Positions 46,701-57,200 of a DNA stretch of 64,000 nucleotides are shown here, piece after piece. Made by a program: the position numbers and the translations under genes. The stretch comes from Crossaster papposus (Eukaryota; Echinodermata; Asteroidea; Velatida; Solasteridae), in contig JBAIAA010000673.1 of NCBI GenBank assembly GCA_037893245.1, forward strand, positions 434,001 through 498,000, written 5' to 3'. The notes beneath the pieces were generated by a model. It was given only the letters and a program-made list of their open reading frames with translations, had not been told where the DNA came from and did no database searches. How positions within the stretch are numbered: the first letter of the stretch is position 1; every line of letters starts with the position of its first letter.

Positions 46701-48967
46701 TGTATTATACATGCACATAATAAGCAAGCAAATGTGTGCGCAGATGTTAATCGCGATGCTCGTCTTAACAATACAGTACATGTAGTAGTATAGTTTGTGC
46801 TTTGTTTCCCATTGTTTTCCATTGTTGTAGCCAGGTGTTAATGATGTCGCGGTGTCTATTGTGTAAAGCCTTATAATTCTAAGGACAAATTCATTCCAGC
46901 TGTCGGAGACGATGGACAATATAATCATATCGATAAATACTGGGGTTTTTTCTATGGGATTTAAAGGGATCGTATACGTTTGGTAATTACTCCAACAAAT
47001 TATTGGCAATAAAAACTTACTTGGTAAGAAGTACAACAGCTTTAGATAGTATAATGCATTTTTAGAAACTTTTCACTTCGAAGTACTGCGGTTATGGAAA
47101 AAGATATCACTATTTATCCCCAACAAATTTGAATCTGAGAAGCGTTACTGCATTGACGTTTCTCAGATTGTGTATTCCAATGCAGATTATTCTTCCTGCG
47201 TGGGCATAACTGCTCCAGATTTTCGGCAATATCTCAAAATCGCTACCACCTTTTGAAATGAAATTTGTACAGGTTAGTTTCATGGTATATATCTATAACT
47301 ATATAGGATTGAAACAAACAGTGGGTTCCAATTACCAAACGTATACGATCCCTTTAACCAATTATTGTCACTGAATTTTGATATATCATTTAGACATTGG
47401 TGCGTAAGGTGCGTGTTGAGACTCCCCACTAAAAAGAAATTGTTGGCGTCCTTAAAGGCAGTGTATATCGGGCACCATTTTTCAAGGACCAACTCCTGGC
47501 CTAAACCTAAAGCAATTTTAAACCCTAACGTCCTGGGCACAGTAACACGGTACTACAAAATACTACTCAATTGCCATAGATCAGTGTAGTAAGAGTACTA
47601 CATTTAGGGTTGAAGGTATATACAACATTTGCAAATATAGATATTTTTAAACTACTGAATTATTATAAAGTACCTTACTTGACTGCAAGGGAATAATAGT
47701 CGTTTTCAAGAAAAGTGGAATTCTTGTCGGCCGACCTTTGTTGTTTGAATACTGCCCCCATTTTATCAAATTTAGTTCGTCCCCATTTTTTGTGAACATC
47801 GGTTATTTGCTGAAAGGATGCAAGTCGGGTTTATATATATAGTTCTCCAACTGCATGTAATTCCCACGACTTTTAAATAATGGCTCTATTTCCTCTAAAA
47901 GTAGGGCCACGAAACCTGATTACATAAAAAACATATCTGGTTTTTGTTAGCGTTTTTTACCATCTGCGCACACCAAACTTTAAACAGTTTAGTTTAACAA
48001 TATTTATTATAATCCCCTAATCCATAATACCACCGCATTTGTTTTGTTTTTTGTGGTTTTGTTACAGTAATAGCACATGTTACCTTAAAAAACCTAACCT
48101 CTCAAATTTCAGATTATTGTATACATCATGGAAAATGCATCTTCAGTGGAAAGCTCGGGTTGTCGTTGCCATAGCGAAAATTATAGTATACGTCGTCTTC
48201 ACTCAAAAGAGCACTCCAAGCGTGATCCCAATTAATCCCTACATTCAAGTATTCATGAGAATGTACAAATACTGTCATTAGCCTAAATAATTTACCTCCG
48301 TAAAGACCAAAAATACCTCGTTATTTACAACAAATAATGTATAAAACGTGACTGGATTATTTACCAAACATAACAAAGTAAACACTATACATTACAGTTC
48401 TGAATCCCCCAAAACAAATAAATTTAGAACATTAGGCCTTTATTTTTAAAAGTAAAAGCCCACATAGGAATACATTATTTGGATCCACAGTATAATCCTC
48501 ATAAATTGAATTTATTTTCCGAGCGTGTGGATACATACATTACGTCGACTACAACTTGCAAATAACAACACAAAGTTCAATTATAAAATTATAAAATACT
48601 TCTTTGGCAAATACTATAGCATGTCCAACATAATTAAAGGCGCATGCACATTGTTTCTGTTGATTATTCGGCTTAATTATTTGTACTCACCCAAAACAGA
48701 GTTTGTGTGTTTACTTCTGAAAGGTCTTCCTTGAGCTTTGAGTTTGTTCAACAGACTGTTGTTTCTGACGTTAACTTGGGGCGCGTCGGTCTTTCCGTTC
48801 AAGTTTAAGTTTCGCCAGGAGAGGCGGTAGCCGTCTACCAGGGATTTGCTGCCCGTCTCCGACGGGTACAGCAGCAGACTCATCGCGGTAGCGAGCGAGT
48901 ACAGCGCCAGGAGAATGAAGAGGAACGTCGGGAGGAGCCAGCGAAGCAGCGACCGCCGCCGTGTCAT
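40613..48967 (-). CDS. C1GALT1: C1GALT1-like core-1 beta-1,3-galactosyltransferase, copy A (3 exons, 366 aa)
   Basis: Exons 48967-48691, 42350-41683 and 40768-40613 join in phases 1 and 0 to 1101 nt with no stop (human C1GALT1 is 363 aa). The enzyme adds galactose to Ser/Thr-linked GalNAc to make the core-1 (T) O-glycan in the Golgi lumen. Architecture: a short basic cytoplasmic tail, one membrane anchor (about 10-35), a stem to about 110, then the catalytic domain. Motifs: WVMTSPLTLRSKAKHVK, the metal-binding DDD in KADDDTYV, YVKQGYMSGGAGYVLSKEAL, EDIGMGNCM and the terminal GPECCSD. The start is the only ATG before the hydrophobic stretch. The intron-2 donor GTGATT is weaker than its neighbours. 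A near-identical copy lies about 10 kb upstream on the same strand. Function is inferred from family membership. Confidence 0.93.
41243..41350. mobile_element. Hairpin MITE in C1GALT1-A intron 2
   Basis: A perfect 28-bp inverted repeat begins AATGTGGTTTCTTACACG. The 108-bp element is nearly palindromic throughout. The aligned position in copy B (about 52789) lacks it. Confidence 0.85.
41683..42350 (-). CDS. C1GALT1: C1GALT1-like copy A, exon 2 (catalytic domain)
   Basis: It carries most of the galactosyltransferase fold, from SLALAPSTDSKK to KKYGIAE. The acceptor is CTTAAAG. The antisense strand is open here only because of the high GC content. Confidence 0.95.
43099..43459. mobile_element. 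MITE in C1GALT1-A intron 1 (31-bp TIR)
   Basis: The ends CGATTTTTTTCCGTACCACT, continuing to CGCGTCAGAT, are exact inverted copies but for one base. An inner palindrome carries TATACCTTTTTCTAT. Confidence 0.85.
44581..44736. mobile_element. Short MITE in C1GALT1-A intron 1
   Basis: Inverted ends TGTGCCCGGCAGTATGCGCA against the complement of TGTGACCGGCAGTATGCGCA, extending through TACATAAATTTG. Confidence 0.75.
45633..46195. mobile_element. MITE family C, copy 2, with internal duplication
   Basis: Reverse orientation to 5619-5997. A block of about 110-120 bp, from GTGTTTATTGGGAAGGGG to GAAGGACGTGTAACG, occurs twice, which accounts for the greater length. Confidence 0.7.
46484..46666. mobile_element. 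MITE with ACACCCTAAAAACAGATTGG ends
   Basis: The right end is ACCAATCTGTGTTAGGGTGT, the inverted partner. The interior is a run of ACCAAT / ATTGGT words in both orientations. Confidence 0.75.
46965..47353. mobile_element. TTAA MITE family T2, copy in C1GALT1-A intron 1
   Basis: TTAA at 46961-46964 and 47354-47357, with near-perfect TIRs. Reverse orientation to the copy at 665. Confidence 0.85.
48691..48967 (-). CDS. C1GALT1: C1GALT1-like copy A, exon 1 (anchor and stem)
   Basis: It encodes residues 1-92 plus one base. MTRRRSLLRWLLPTFLFILL begins a type II signal-anchor, and a long polar stem of about 55 residues follows. Donor: GTGAGT. Confidence 0.88.
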
Positions 48968-49607
48968 CTTCAAAAAACGCGAGGCACTCGCACGGGGAGT
49001 CGTCGCGATATGGGCGAAACGCAAAGTCGTGTGCGCGCGCCCTGCCGTCCGGCCGTGGTGGTGTCATTCGCGATTGCTGCGTCACTTGTATCTGGGGATC
49101 TGATAGGGCGCTATAGCGTTTATGACTGCATTCACCAAGCGTAAACAATTGGCCGTTTACAAAACATCTGTTTTGTTCTATACTGCGGCTTCATCACCAG
49201 CTCAGCAACCAATAAAGAATACAAACAAAAACGTCCAACTTTGGCTCCAATTACAAAACAACAACAACAAAACTACCAAATTATTATGAAATTAGGGCAC
49301 CTGGTGCGCCGTCATTTTCAAGAAAAGTGGTATTTTTATATCAAACATTGGTTTTCCCCAGCATTTACGAACATAAACCTTCATACAAATCAGTGTAACA
49401 ACCATTTAATACTAACCCCCTAAATCCATAATTTTCTGGAAATTACAACAAAAGCAAAATATCCAAAGCCAGTAAAAACTAAAACAGTATTTGAGCTATC
49501 GATGAAAATATACAGAAATGACATAATTATAGGACAAATGCGAGCAACAATTTCAACCTTTTGAACTAAAGTAGATGTATGTAGTATGTGATAATATCTT
49601 CCGACAC

Positions 49608-49898
49608 GGGGGAGTCGGGTTGGTGTAGCGGCTCTTTCCTCGCCTTCCACCACTATGACCCGGGTTCGAATCCGGCCTGGGCCAATATGTGGATTGGGTT
49701 TTCAGTCCCTGCCTGACTCCGTGGGTTTTTCCCCAGGATATTCTTCTGGGGTTTTCCTCCCACCTCTAAAACTGTAACTTCTTCACATTAATTGTTAAAT
49801 GAAATAAAAAATTGTTGAATGAAATTTGTTCCCGCCGTGAATATGGCCATTGATGCTGGTACGGCGTTAAACCCTAAAACTCACTCACTCACTCACTC
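49608..49898 (+). mobile_element. tRNA-derived SINE with ACTC tail
   Basis: A box GTTGGTGTAGCGGC and B box GGGTTCGAATCCGG lie 35 bp apart. The body ends in GGCGTTAAACCCTAAAACTC and a (ACTC)n tail. It lies between the two C1GALT1 copies. Confidence 0.8.
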
Positions 49899-50080
49899 TT
49901 CCGACACGAATGCGCAGTGTGCCCAATACATCTAAACAGCGCCACCTACTGTTCAAAATGGAGACACTGTTTAAAATAGTCATGAAATGTACAACTTAAA
50001 ACTACTTAATCAACCAATGAGAATCAAGCTCTGCTGAAAGAATGAGGCTGTTTCATTGCGACATTTGCGTACGCGTCACG

Positions 50081-50845
50081 CTATAAAGCGTCCAATAGAA
50101 AGCCCAGCTCTGGTGCGTCGTGCGCGCGCGTTCTCCCTAGAGCGGCTCTTAAGCACCATCTCAAACAGTCGTTATCGGGGTTTTTTCGCACGTTGATATT
50201 AATTATTTTTTTTATTTTTTTGAGATAATTTGGTAGCTCTATATAATTATAAGAGCTATCGAGTACCCAACCTGATCCCATATTAATCAAACTCTCGTGT
50301 TGTTCTTTGTCGATTTCTTCTTTGAGAGTTAGCTTTACCCGACTCTCCCTCATTAAAACTTTATACTTGCTACTAAAAGTTCTATCCATTGCAACTTCGC
50401 CATCACCATCCTGTTTAAAGGTAGAATACACCAAAATAAAGGTAGTAAAATATTTACTACCGAATTTTTTTGAAATATCATTTTACTAGATATCCTGTAA
50501 TTATTCCCCAAAATATAATTTTATAAAACAAAATTCGCGATCGCCGTCTGGCGATCGCGAAAACAACAATAATAATAACATAAGAATAACTGCCCGACGC
50601 CGGTTAAAAACAAACGCTGTTTTTCGTGATTTTCTCGGCATCCACGTTTGTAAAACTTCGGACAGGTCAGTTAAACAACATTTACTATAAAATACAACCC
50701 CCCAAATCCACCCATTCATGATAATTCAAGCAATTACCAATGGTGTATCCTATACCTTTAACGTATCTAACCTTTAACGCAATCTGAAGTTTGATATTAG
50801 AGAGCTCTCTCACTTCAGATACGATTCTACTGCTGCCTGTGAGTT
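50081..50845 (-). pseudogene. Fragment of a polB-type ORF (Polinton/Maverick-like), split by a MITE
   Basis: Two minus-strand segments, about 50845-50762 and 50413-50081, share one frame. They resemble the region before the polymerase domain of protein-primed B-family polymerase ORFs in invertebrate genomes: a predicted helical segment, then GSGWVL, and a C-terminal part with NDCLRWCLRAAL. A TTAA-flanked MITE (50418-50757) sits between them. A stop lies just upstream of the first segment, and no polymerase motifs follow the second. This is a dead remnant between the two C1GALT1 copies. The family call is from pattern memory only. Confidence 0.4.
50418..50757. mobile_element. TTAA MITE family T1, inside the polB-like remnant
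   Basis: TTAA at 50414-50417 and 50758-50761. The open frame on the minus strand is the same before and after the insert, once one TTAA is discounted. Confidence 0.85.
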
Positions 50846-51074
50846 TCTAAAAACTGATCTACGTCGTTAATAAACAATCTAAGAATTAACTCCCAGTTTC
50901 TATAGTTATTTCTAAACATTCTCGTGTTCTGTGGAGAATATCTAATTCCTTTGAGACTTTTGTTGACGTACCAATGCACCTATATAGGTTTGTCGCATGC
51001 ACTAATCACCAGTGGTTTCGTTGCCGATTTTCCCACAGAATACCATATTGCTGTTCATAATGGGCAGCGTACAG

Positions 51075-51221
51075 TTAATTGTTGCCTTCGATATTGTAGA
51101 CGCGTCGCCGGTCGTCGTTGGCCGAGCGTAGATGGTAGACTGCGAAGTCCAAGAGATGCATGTCTTGGGGAGGAACGTAGTGACACGAGATGAGGTAGTC
51201 GGAGCAACACTCCGGGCCGGC
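51075..51221 (-). CDS. C1GALT1: C1GALT1-like copy B, exon 3 (C-terminus)
   Basis: It begins AGPECCSDYLISCHYV, with one extra Ala relative to copy A, and stops at TAA (51075-51077), a few residues before the copy A position. Confidence 0.9.
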   Translation of the reverse strand, partial: AGPECCSDYLISCHYVPPQDMHLLDFAVYHLRSANDDRRRVYNIEGNN

Positions 51222-54200
51222 CTTAAAGATGAAGCACAGGGAGAGTTAGTGCCGCCAGTACTGCTGTTATTGCAGTGGTGAAGGGGGGGGGGGTGAGGGA
51301 GGGGGAGGGGGTAGTCTTGGGTACCTAAAACAACCGCAGTATACTCATAGATGTTTATCATTCTTTATCACTTAACACTTTTAACATGTACGCAGCATTC
51401 ATGCACTTCTAATCCAACTTATCGTGTCCGAGTTACAAACCGTATCAATTTTCATGACAGCAAATTATGCATATCGTAATATGCTGAATTGAACGTACAA
51501 TCCAGCAAGTACTATTATCCCGGGATGTAGTCGAGTCCATCACAAGTCCCTGCAAGTCCCTGTAAGTCCCTGTAAGTCCCTGCACTGTTAGAAAAGTAGT
51601 GTTACCCCAACACCGAAAAACAGTGTTCACTTCATTTGAACACTACTTTTCGGTATTCAAAACGGTGTTCACTTGATTGAACACCGTTTTCTGCTTTCAA
51701 AATGGTGTCCACCCAATTGAACACTATTTGTCGGTGTTCAAAATGGTGTTCACTTGATTGAACACCATTTTTTGGTGTTCAAAAATGGTGTCCACTAAAT
51801 TCAACACTATCTTTCGGTGTTCATTCTGCACCGAATATTGGCGTTGGATCAATACTGTTTCTCGGTGTCGAGTAAGGATGTACACCGCCCAAGGGTGTTG
51901 AATAAACCCTAGTTTTCAGTGTCCAGGTGAGCTACACCGTTGTTTGGTGTTCACTTGACACTGATCATCATGTTCAAGCTACACTATTTAACGGTGTTCA
52001 AAAATAGACACTGTCCAGCGGTGATCACTCAACACCGATTATCGGTGTTCAGGGCCAACACCGAAAATTGGTGATGGCAACTAATGAACCCTGAAAAACG
52101 GTGTTCAGTGAACACTGTTTTTCGGTGTTGATATAACACCCCTTTTCTAACAGTGTGCAAGTCCACCACAAGTCCTTCAGTTCCAATTTAAATCACAAGC
52201 TTTTCAAACCAGCTTTGACAAAGGCATTCCTTTGTCATTGTTCATCCAGTTACTTGTGACTTGTTACCTTTATGAAGGGACTTGTGACTGGCTTCACGAA
52301 AGGACTTGTGAAAGGACTTGCAGGGACTCGACTACAACCCTGCTATTATCCTAATCCCACCTATACATGACCACACTATACATGCAGTACGACTACGATC
52401 GTATTCTTAACTAGATTTATCAAATAAAATCTAATCAAATCATGTCCATTGAAGCTCCTTCATCAGACCCCTGTCCGTCAGCAACTCCGTGTCACCGCTA
52501 TGACCGATGTAATTAGATGATGGAAACACGCGCATACTCATTTGCGCGATCGCGATGTCCGCGATTATTTTGCGCATCATTGGTTAATTTTAAGCATTTT
52601 GCTGAACTGTTGTGAATTACATTTTCCCGCAGTTCACACTAAAGACGCGCAGTTACCCAACTTGTGTATTAAACATTTCTTACCTGTACTTACTTAACGT
52701 TGGGCAAAATAAACTTATACAAAGGGCAATTTTAACATATTATGTTGGTCAAAATATTGCTCAACAACTAATACAAGAAATTCAACCAACGAATTTTAAG
52801 CAACTTGTTTGCAGTGTAGCGCTGGCTAATGTGGATAAAAATAGCGCTGGCTTCTGATATACATGTACTACACTCGCTCAGTGCTGATACTGGCGCTGGC
52901 TTCTGATACTAGCCGTGGCTGCTGATAATGTAGCGCTGGTGTCTGATACTAGAGTTGACTTCTAATATACTAGCGCTGGCTTCTGATACTAGCGCTGCAT
53001 GGCTGCTGATACTAGCCCTGCTAGCGCTGGCTGCTGATAAGCGCTGGCTACTGATAAGCGCTGGCTACTGATAAGCGCTGGCTGCTGATATAAGCGTGCA
53101 TGTATGCACTGACTGCTGATACTATAGCACTGGCTTATCGCTAGCTGCTGATAATACCGCTGGTTTCTGGTACTAGCGCCCTCTGCTAATAGTACTGGCT
53201 TATCGCTAACTGCTGATAATACCGCTGGCTGCTATGCTGATACTAGCGGTAGTTTCTGGTACTAGCGCCCTCTGCTAATAGTACTGGCTTATCGCTAACT
53301 GCTGATAATACCGCTGGCTGCTATGCTGATACTAGCGGTGGTTTCTGGTAATAGCACTGGCTTATCGCTATAGCTGCTGATAATAGCGCTGGCTGCTGAT
53401 ACTAGCGCTGGTTTCTGGTACTAGCGCCCTCTGCTAGTACCAGCGCCCTCTGCTATAGCACTGGCTTATCGCTGGCTGCTGATAATAGCACTGGCTGCTG
53501 ATATAGCGCTGGTTTCTGGTACTTGCGCCCTCTGCTAATAGCACTGGCTGCAGATGATACAATAGCACTGGCTGCTGATTTACCACCGGGAAAAAAGTAG
53601 TAGGCCTATATTGCCATCAAGTTCTTTGGTTGTTCCATGGAGGAATTATTCCTCAATGGTTGTACACAGTCTATGGAGAGTTAGGTGCACTCATAGTATT
53701 TCCTAACAAAATTTTAAATGTTTCTCAGTACAAGATTCGTGTCTTTTAACAGTTTTGCAATGACTGACCTTCATTGACATTGGAATAATAAAGTAAGTAA
53801 AGTAAAATCTTTTTTGACCCATCAGGCTAGCGTTTATCCCCGGTTTACGTTTGATGAAACAGCTCAGAATAGTTCTATTCCTTCTGGATAGGATGCTATA
53901 TAGTCCATCGCAGGTTACTCCCAAGCTAATACTCCTGGGTGGAGAAAAGTAAGTGGGGGTAAAGTGGCTTGCCGAAGGACACAGCACATGAACATTCGAA
54001 CCCCTGGCCCTCTGATCATGAGTCAAGAATCCTGACCTAATCTATTGAAATAATATATCTACTAAAAAAAAAGAATACTCCGAAGCGTGTATATTAGTAT
54101 ATTCACCTTGGCTATGGCGTACTTCTTGTGTTTGTAGATCCAATCCGGTAAGTGATTGTTCACGAAATTTCCGAGGTGCTCAGGAAGGAAGCGAGACCTG

Positions 54201-57200
54201 TTGAGTGCATCTCTAGTGTCGCCAGTTGCCACGCCCAAGGATTGCATGCAGTGTCCCATTCCCACGTCCTCATCATGGTTATTCTTTTTGCACTGATTGA
54301 CGGTGCCGCCCTGGCCCTGGGCGAACCGTCGCAGGGCTTCCTTGCTCAGCACGTAGCCCGCCCCGCCGCTCATGTACCCTTGCTTGACGTACAGGGCGAT
54401 GGTGTGCCCGTAGTACACCGGGGCGCTGCTGTTTTTATCCCGGAGAAAATAGCGCAGGTTCTCCACGATAACGTACGTGTCGTCGTCGGCCTTCAGAAAC
54501 CAATCGGCGTCCTGGTAATGGTGGCGGTAGACGTACCTGAAGGCGGCCTGGGTCTTCTTCCACAGGTTCTCCCGACCTTCAGACACGTTCAGACCGACGG
54601 CCGGGAACTCCGGGTCGGCTTTGGAGCTCATGTAGAGGGTGACGTCACAGCGTGGGCCCCACGTGCTTTTCACGTGTTTCGCCTTACTGCGTAACGTCAA
54701 CGGTGACGTCATGACCCAGCAGAGCACTCGGACTTTGGCAAATTCTTTAGAGTCAGTTGATGGCGCTAACGCCAAATACCCTTTTAGGAAGAGAAAACAA
54801 AAAACAAACGTTGTTTAAAAAAATGCTTGCGGGGAACCTAAACTCTCCGATCCTTTAAATATCTGCAACGTGGTGGAACAACTTTACATTTCTCACTTTC
54901 AAATCGTGCAAGTAGTATGACCTCTATGCGTGACCAATAGAGGGTGTATTTTGCCTAGCAACCATGCGTTCCTTGGTAGTGGTACATTGTGGACATCACT
55001 TCGCTATTTTTATGCACACTTTGCATACACCGTACATGGAAGCCTGCTACATGCAGAGGCCAATATGCTGAACATTTTCCATTAGGCAATAGTGTTGGGG
55101 GAAATGGGTTATTCCACATTACTCGGACACTCTCGATAACAGTGACATTTAATTGATTGGACACAAACCATTGGTACTGATGGTTCGTGTACAGATCAGA
55201 GTGAGCCATTAAGAAAACAGTGCCAATGGTTTGTGCACTGACAGATGTAGCCAATAAGAAAGTATACAATCATCTACGATCCCTGCCCATGGAGGGATCA
55301 GCCTCTATTACGTAACTTAAGATAAACAGCAGATCGTTTGTCGACCGCAGGGTCATACAAGCACATGTGAGCGCGCTGTTTCGTAATTGACCAACTATGC
55401 ACCGACCGTTGATTATATTTATAGCTATAGCTGTGGTTGTGGTTTGGCCTACGTCTTTGATGTCATTTCACTAAACGGACCCAGATAGGTTATAATTAGG
55501 AAGCACTGGAAAAACGTTCTTGGTTGGTCCCTTTTCTATGGTGTATGGTATTATAACAATGACTATTGACTTTGTGTTTGGACCAGGGACCTTATTCACG
55601 AAGCATCCGCTATTACCGGGTCCGTAACATCCTTTGCGGATGGCCTAACGGACACATTCGAGTGGGTAAAATAGAAATGTAGACGAATTGTTATGAATCC
55701 AAAATACATATGGTAGCTGCATGATTGCGGCCTACATTTCAAATTCTTGGCGAAAAAAAGATGAATTTCCACAGTACACTCGTTATTTTATAAAACTAAG
55801 GAACAATTTCGTGAACTTCTTCTGTGAAAGGCATCATACCAATCTATTCCTTTTTGGGTTACAAAACATGTGAAATTAAGAAGTTGACCTAAATTACCAA
55901 AAACATAATCTGATGATAAACAGCATTTTACGGGAAGGGCGGTATAATGAACAACAAATTATATTTAGCAAAACCACATCAATCGAATTCTTGCCAACGC
56001 GGAGCAATTTATATTTTACCTAGACTGTATATACCATGGCGGCATGGCCTATTGTCAAACAGATCAAAGGCAGTTTTTTTGAGGGAGGTGTACATCTTAC
56101 ACTATCGGAAACAATCTTCGATTAACACATTCCGGCATCCAAACGAATTTACAGTCATCACAAACACATTTTCTTGCAATGGTAAATAACCATGAGCTTT
56201 ATTATTTGTTATATGATACTTTTACTGACGTCGACCACATTATGTTCGTCACGTGCAGGACATTTAATCTCGACAAGTGATCCATCAAGGCATCCCAAAA
56301 CGTTTGGAATCCGACGATGACGTTCAACCAGAACAGCATAGAAACAAGAACAACATAGAAACACTGACCGACGCCGGTTTTTCTCGCTTTTCTCAGCATC
56401 CATGATTGTAAAACTTCCAACAAAAAATACAACTCCCCAAATCCACCCATTCATAATCATTCAAACAATTACCAATTATGTATCCTACCTTTAAACACGA
56501 ACATTTACATTAACATTAACGGTGCTTGTGCGCGACATTTTAATTAATTTGGGTGGTAAACGCCTTTAACTGCAACCTGTTTTAAAACCATGTGTTTAAA
56601 ACATACCTTTTTGAAACCTTTGGTTCGTCTTCGGCTTTGGCTTCGCCTCCGAATTCCGAATTACTGAAAAGCAAATAGAAATTAAAGCAAATGTTAATAG
56701 TCTAACTTTTGGGGTTTATATCAATGGATTGATGAAGCACAACAGGCATCAAAGTGTGGCAGGGGATCTCGCAGTTGGGAATTTAAAATCCCCAGTTTTT
56801 GTTTGCTGGGCTAAATGTCACAATGTTATCATTGTTCAAATGATTTTCAATAAGGTTTTAATAGGATAACTGTGCCAGTAAGCAACTTGGTGAATTTGAA
56901 ACTCACCAATGCTGAACACTTTATGATATATGAAGACAAGGTAAATGCGTGCAAATTATAGGGTATTGTTGTAGTCATTTTGGACCATTAATAATATTAT
57001 TAATAATATTAATAATAATAATAATGGAGCATTTACATAGCGCCTTTATCAATGATCAAAGCGCTGTACAACTATAGCATAGAAAATAATAACACAAAAT
57101 ATAAGTACATAAAATAAATGCGAAAATCAAGGGGCAGTAAACAGTATATGATGGGCTAAGATGATTTAAGGAACAGATGGGTCTTGAGCAGTTTCTTAAA

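Noticed and set aside
54152-54694. 180-codon open frame antisense to C1GALT1-B exon 2 (and a shorter one at 41950-42264)
   Set aside because: Mirror of a GC-rich coding exon; the sense strand has the conserved motifs.
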